From an uncultured Methanobrevibacter sp. (GTDB lineage: Archaea; Methanobacteriota; Methanobacteria; Methanobacteriales; Methanobacteriaceae): a stretch of 64,000 nucleotides of DNA. The DNA lies in assembly GCF_947170395.1 (NCBI RefSeq), contig NZ_CAMVTE010000003.1, positions 42,444-106,443 of the forward strand. The letters are read 5' to 3'. The notes under the pieces were generated by a model. It searched no databases, was not told the origin of the DNA, and saw only the letters and a list, made by a program, of their open reading frames with translations. Shown here one piece after another: positions 61,149 through 64,000 of this stretch. Both the position numbers and the translations under genes were made by a program. Each line of letters begins with the position of its first letter. Position 1 is the first letter of the stretch.

Positions 61149-64000
61149 TTATTTTCTAAATCTTCTCAATTGTGCTGATCCGAGAGCCAATAGAATCAAT
61201 AACAATATCCATATCGGATTACCAGTCGAATATTTGGATAAATCTATGCCCTCGTCCTCATGCGGACTGACCAGATTGTCAGGGTCTCCATCAACAACAG
61301 TTACGTTAGTTACTGTTTCATTTGCATCATAGTTACTGTCTCCAGAGTAATAAACATCAATAGAATGAACACCTTTGCTTAATCCAGGAATGTGAAATAC
61401 CGCTTTACCATCAACTACATCTGCAGTATAAGTTTCACCGCCGGTTTTAATGGTTACAGTTCCTGTTGCATCGCTTGGGAGGTTTACTGTTACGGTTCCG
61501 TCATCTCCAATTACAATATAATCTCCGGAAGCTGAAATCGGAGTAGTGGATTTGACTACTTTAAATGATGTTTGTGTAGTGGCCGGCAAGTATTTGTCAT
61601 CCCCTTCATAAATTACAGTAGCGTCATAGTTTCCGGCCGGAAGGTTAGGAACGACCAGTTTTACTTTACCTTTGATAATTTCTCCGGAATAATCAACACC
61701 ATCAATTCTGACAGTCACACGTCCTGTTGCATCCTGAGGAACATCAATTCTAATAACTTCATCGCTTCCATATTTAACGGTCATTGAAGTTGCCTTTGCA
61801 GTTGAAGGAAGTTTTTTAACTTCAAACTGACCTGTGGTGAAGTTTTCCGCATATCTGTCATCACCCAAGTAAGTTACCGCAACGGTTTTGTTTCCAAATG
61901 CCAGTCCTTTTATGTCAAATACTGCCTGTCCGTCTTTGATTGTGGCATTGTATGTTTGGGCATTGATTTCAATGATTACAGTTCCGGTAGCGTCCTCAGG
62001 AACGGTTACGACAATGTGTTCATTATCTTCCACATATATATCCTGTGCTGTAACGCTTATTGGAGTTTGTTTTTTAGGAATATAAACTTCAGACTCAACT
62101 GTTTTAGCTGAATGGCTATCGTCACCGGAATAGATCACTTCAATATCATGTTTTCCTGCTGAAGTATTATCCAAATTGATTACAGCAACACCATCCCTGA
62201 TTTCGGCAACATAAGTTTGGTTTCCAACTTTAACTGTTACATTACCAGTAGCATTATCTGAAACATATACTTTAACAGTACCGTTACCCAAATCAACGAC
62301 ATCAATATCGCTGGCGCTTTGAGAAACTGTGAATACTGTTGAATTGGTTGATTTCAAGTATTTGTAATTACCATTGTATGTTACAGAAACATTATATTCC
62401 CCGGCAGACAGACCTGACAAGACCAGTACTCCTTTACCGTCACTGACAGCTACAGTGAATACGCCCGCATCATAAATTGGAACACTTAAAAGTTCATCCA
62501 AATCAAATGTGAAGTTTTCACCATTGATAACAACGCTTAAAGTTCCGGTTGCATCACTAGGAACATCAAATACGATAATTTCATTTTCGCCAACATTGAT
62601 ATTTTTGGCTGTCGGAATTACAAATGATGGAACTTTATTTACGTTGAATACTGTGTTATTTGTACTTGGCAGATATTTATCATCACCAACATATGTAAGG
62701 TTTACAGGATAAATTCCATTTGGCATGCGAGGAATCTGAGTGACTCCAATACCGTCTGTTACATTTACATAATATCCTACGCCATCAATATCTATCAATA
62801 CCTGACCGGTTGCATCGTTAGGAACAAATACTGTGACAGTTACGTTTTCGCCAACGTCAATGTCAGTAATAATAGCACTTACGTTTGATTTGACTTTGGA
62901 TACTGTGAATGAAGCTGTTGTGTGTGCGTCTTCATAGTTGTCATCGCCTGAGTATTCGACAGCTATTGTTTTAGTTCCTTCAGTCAGGTTATTGATTGTT
63001 AATGTTGCAGTTCCGTTGATGATCTCAGCAGTGTATTTTACACCGTCAACTTCGACTGTCACATTGCCTGTTGCATCTTCAGGTGCTTTTACTGTGATTA
63101 CTGTGTCTTCACCTACGCCACCAGGAACTGTAATGATTTCAATTGGGGAATCATATTTAGGTCCTGTTACGGTAGCGTTTACAGATGAAGGTGCATGAGT
63201 GTCGTCTCCACTGTAGATTACTTCAACGCTGTTTTTGCCAGGAGTCAAGTTGTCCAATGTTATTGTAGCGGTTCCGTTAATGACCTCAGCAGTGTAAGTA
63301 TCATTTCCGACTTTAACTGTTACGTTACCGGTAGCATCACCGCCAGCAACCACAACAACAGTACCGTTGCCATAATCGATGACCTTCATGTCAGGAACAA
63401 CCTTAGCCTCCTTAACAGTCAGGTTACCAATTGTGTAATTAGCAGCGAAGTTATCATCACCAGAATACTCAACAACAAATGTCTTATTGCCAGCAGTCAA
63501 ATCATCTACAGTGACAACTGCCACACCATCAATAATCTCACCAGGATACTCCTTACCATCAACATAAACAGTAACATTACCAGTTGCATTAGCAGGAACC
63601 TCAACAGTGACTGTCAGAGGTTCGCCTTCAGTAATCTCAGAAACATCAACCTTAATATCAGCAGAATACTTAGGAGCAGTAATCTCAGCAGTGGCATTGG
63701 AAGCCTCGTGAGTATCATCACCAGAGTAGATCACTTCAACCTCATGAGTACCCGGAGTCACATTGCCATCCAACTGAACAACAGCAGCACCATCAACAAC
63801 AGTAGCATTATACTCCTTATCACCCACTTTAACAGTCACATTACCAGTAGCATTATCACCAACAACCACAACAACAGTACCATTACCATAATCAACGACC
63901 TTCATGTCAGGAACAACCTTAGCCTCCTTAACAGTCAGGTTACCAATTGTGTAATTAGCAGCGAAGTTATCATCACCAGAATACTCAACAACAAATGTCT
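61149..64000 (-). CDS. Adhesin-like surface protein with Ig-like repeats (5' end outside window)
   Basis: The frame is open to the window edge. The visible 950 residues contain ten complete Ig-like units of about 85-105 residues each with a shared pattern: DATGNVTV, then GxxYxAxI, an LxxGxxxxxVxYSGDD-type strand and a closing VxK or VP segment. The C-terminus carries a short spacer (STGNP) and one membrane helix (IWILLLILLALGSAQL) ending RRFRK, an anchor. Many Asn-x-Ser/Thr sites are present. Such proteins are expanded in Methanobrevibacter and are thought to mediate attachment to partner cells or host surfaces. Confidence 0.9.
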   Translation of the reverse strand, partial: TFVVEYSGDDNFAANYTIGNLTVKEAKVVPDMKVVDYGNGTVVVVVGDNATGNVTVKVGDKEYNATVVDGAAVVQLDGNVTPGTHEVEVIYSGDDTHEASNATAEITAPKYSADIKVDVSEITEGEPLTVTVEVPANATGNVTVYVDGKEYPGEIIDGVAVVTVDDLTAGNKTFVVEYSGDDNFAANYTIGNLTVKEAKVVPDMKVIDYGNGTVVVVAGGDATGNVTVKVGNDTYTAEVINGTATITLDNLTPGKNSVEVIYSGDDTHAPSSVNATVTGPKYDSPIEIITVPGGVGEDTVITVKAPEDATGNVTVEVDGVKYTAEIINGTATLTINNLTEGTKTIAVEYSGDDNYEDAHTTASFTVSKVKSNVSAIITDIDVGENVTVTVFVPNDATGQVLIDIDGVGYYVNVTDGIGVTQIPRMPNGIYPVNLTYVGDDKYLPSTNNTVFNVNKVPSFVIPTAKNINVGENEIIVFDVPSDATGTLSVVINGENFTFDLDELLSVPIYDAGVFTVAVSDGKGVLVLSGLSAGEYNVSVTYNGNYKYLKSTNSTVFTVSQSASDIDVVDLGNGTVKVYVSDNATGNVTVKVGNQTYVAEIRDGVAVINLDNTSAGKHDIEVIYSGDDSHSAKTVESEVYIPKKQTPISVTAQDIYVEDNEHIVVTVPEDATGTVIIEINAQTYNATIKDGQAVFDIKGLAFGNKTVAVTYLGDDRYAENFTTGQFEVKKLPSTAKATSMTVKYGSDEVIRIDVPQDATGRVTVRIDGVDYSGEIIKGKVKLVVPNLPAGNYDATVIYEGDDKYLPATTQTSFKVVKSTTPISASGDYIVIGDDGTVTVNLPSDATGTVTIKTGGETYTADVVDGKAVFHIPGLSKGVHSIDVYYSGDSNYDANETVTNVTVVDGDPDNLVSPHEDEGIDLSKYSTGNPIWILLLILLALGSAQLRRFRK
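63381..63484 (-). repeat. Copy 1 of a 104-bp perfect direct repeat in the adhesin gene
   Basis: This segment is identical over 104 bases with 63897-64000. The spacing is 516 bp, i.e. 172 codons or two Ig units. It encodes the end of one unit type (YSGDDNFAANYTIGNLTVKE). Confidence 0.95.
63897..64000 (-). repeat. Copy 2 of the 104-bp perfect direct repeat
   Basis: Identical to 63381-63484 and cut by the window edge, so the true identity may be longer. It is in the same frame, offset by exactly two Ig units. Confidence 0.95.

Noticed and set aside
61149..64000. Regular repeats as a possible CRISPR array
   Set aside because: The repeats are in-frame Ig domains of one long protein, with period and divergence unlike CRISPR. 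No cas genes are seen in the window.

Overview
The window is an AT-rich stretch of a methanogenic archaeon chromosome, most likely Methanobrevibacter or a close relative in the Methanobacteriales. The evidence is archaeal-type information genes (ABCE1/RLI, RadB, TFE, Spt5, Pelota, CDC48, ribosomal stalk proteins, an ATP-dependent DNA ligase), methanogenesis marker protein 8, an archaeal-type fructose-bisphosphate aldolase/phosphatase, archaetidylinositol phosphate synthase, a tRNA without an encoded CCA end, MraY-like and MurG-like enzymes suited to a pseudomurein wall, and a giant Ig-repeat adhesin-like surface protein. No search was run; genus-level placement is inference.

Layout. 1-6907: the end of the RLI gene, a nicotianamine synthase-like gene, a 655-bp gene-free stretch rich in perfect stem-loops, a coupled aminotransferase / Fe-S protein / DGC-protein operon, RadB, Sua5/YrdC, AIP synthase and a DUF357 protein. 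7107-12367: a MacB-like ABC exporter pair, a divergent DUF3781 gene, fbp, an 830-bp interval with a candidate structured RNA and an adhesin remnant, then thiI. 12518-15214: alaS. 15230-25416: an accessory, defence-like island (XRE + ImmA/IrrE + truncated PIN; DUF3427 helicase; NUDIX; McrB/McrC-like type IV restriction pair; a membrane-anchored DUF4041/GIY-YIG nuclease resembling SNIPE). 25721-30695: the ftsZ, secE, spt5, L11, L1, L10, L12 cluster, with a recognisable L1 translational control site inside the L1 gene. 30818-45189: mixed housekeeping genes (TFE, HD protein, ArcS-like, MIP18-type Fe-S factor, tRNA-Ile, HypC, MurG/MraY-like pair, Pelota, TyrA, CDC48, marker 8). 45191-61148: DnaQ-like exonuclease with an apparent ATT start, thiC-lig pair, two phosphohexomutases, GlmU-like enzyme, hisC, gamma-carbonic anhydrase-like protein, rubredoxin, apgM. 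61149-64000: the C-terminal part of the adhesin-like protein, which runs off the window.

How the genes work together. GlmM, a second phosphohexomutase and a GlmU-like nucleotidyl/acetyltransferase supply UDP-amino sugars; the MraY-like and MurG-like pair would use such nucleotides for pseudomurein precursors. The ftsZ-ribosomal cluster couples translation, transcription elongation and secretion. Four of the island genes (McrB, McrC, NUDIX, helicase) are co-directional with short gaps and may be one transcript. The strongest hunting targets are the SNIPE-like nuclease, the hairpin-rich interval beside the nicotianamine synthase gene, the candidate RNA between fbp and thiI, and the ATT start of the exonuclease.
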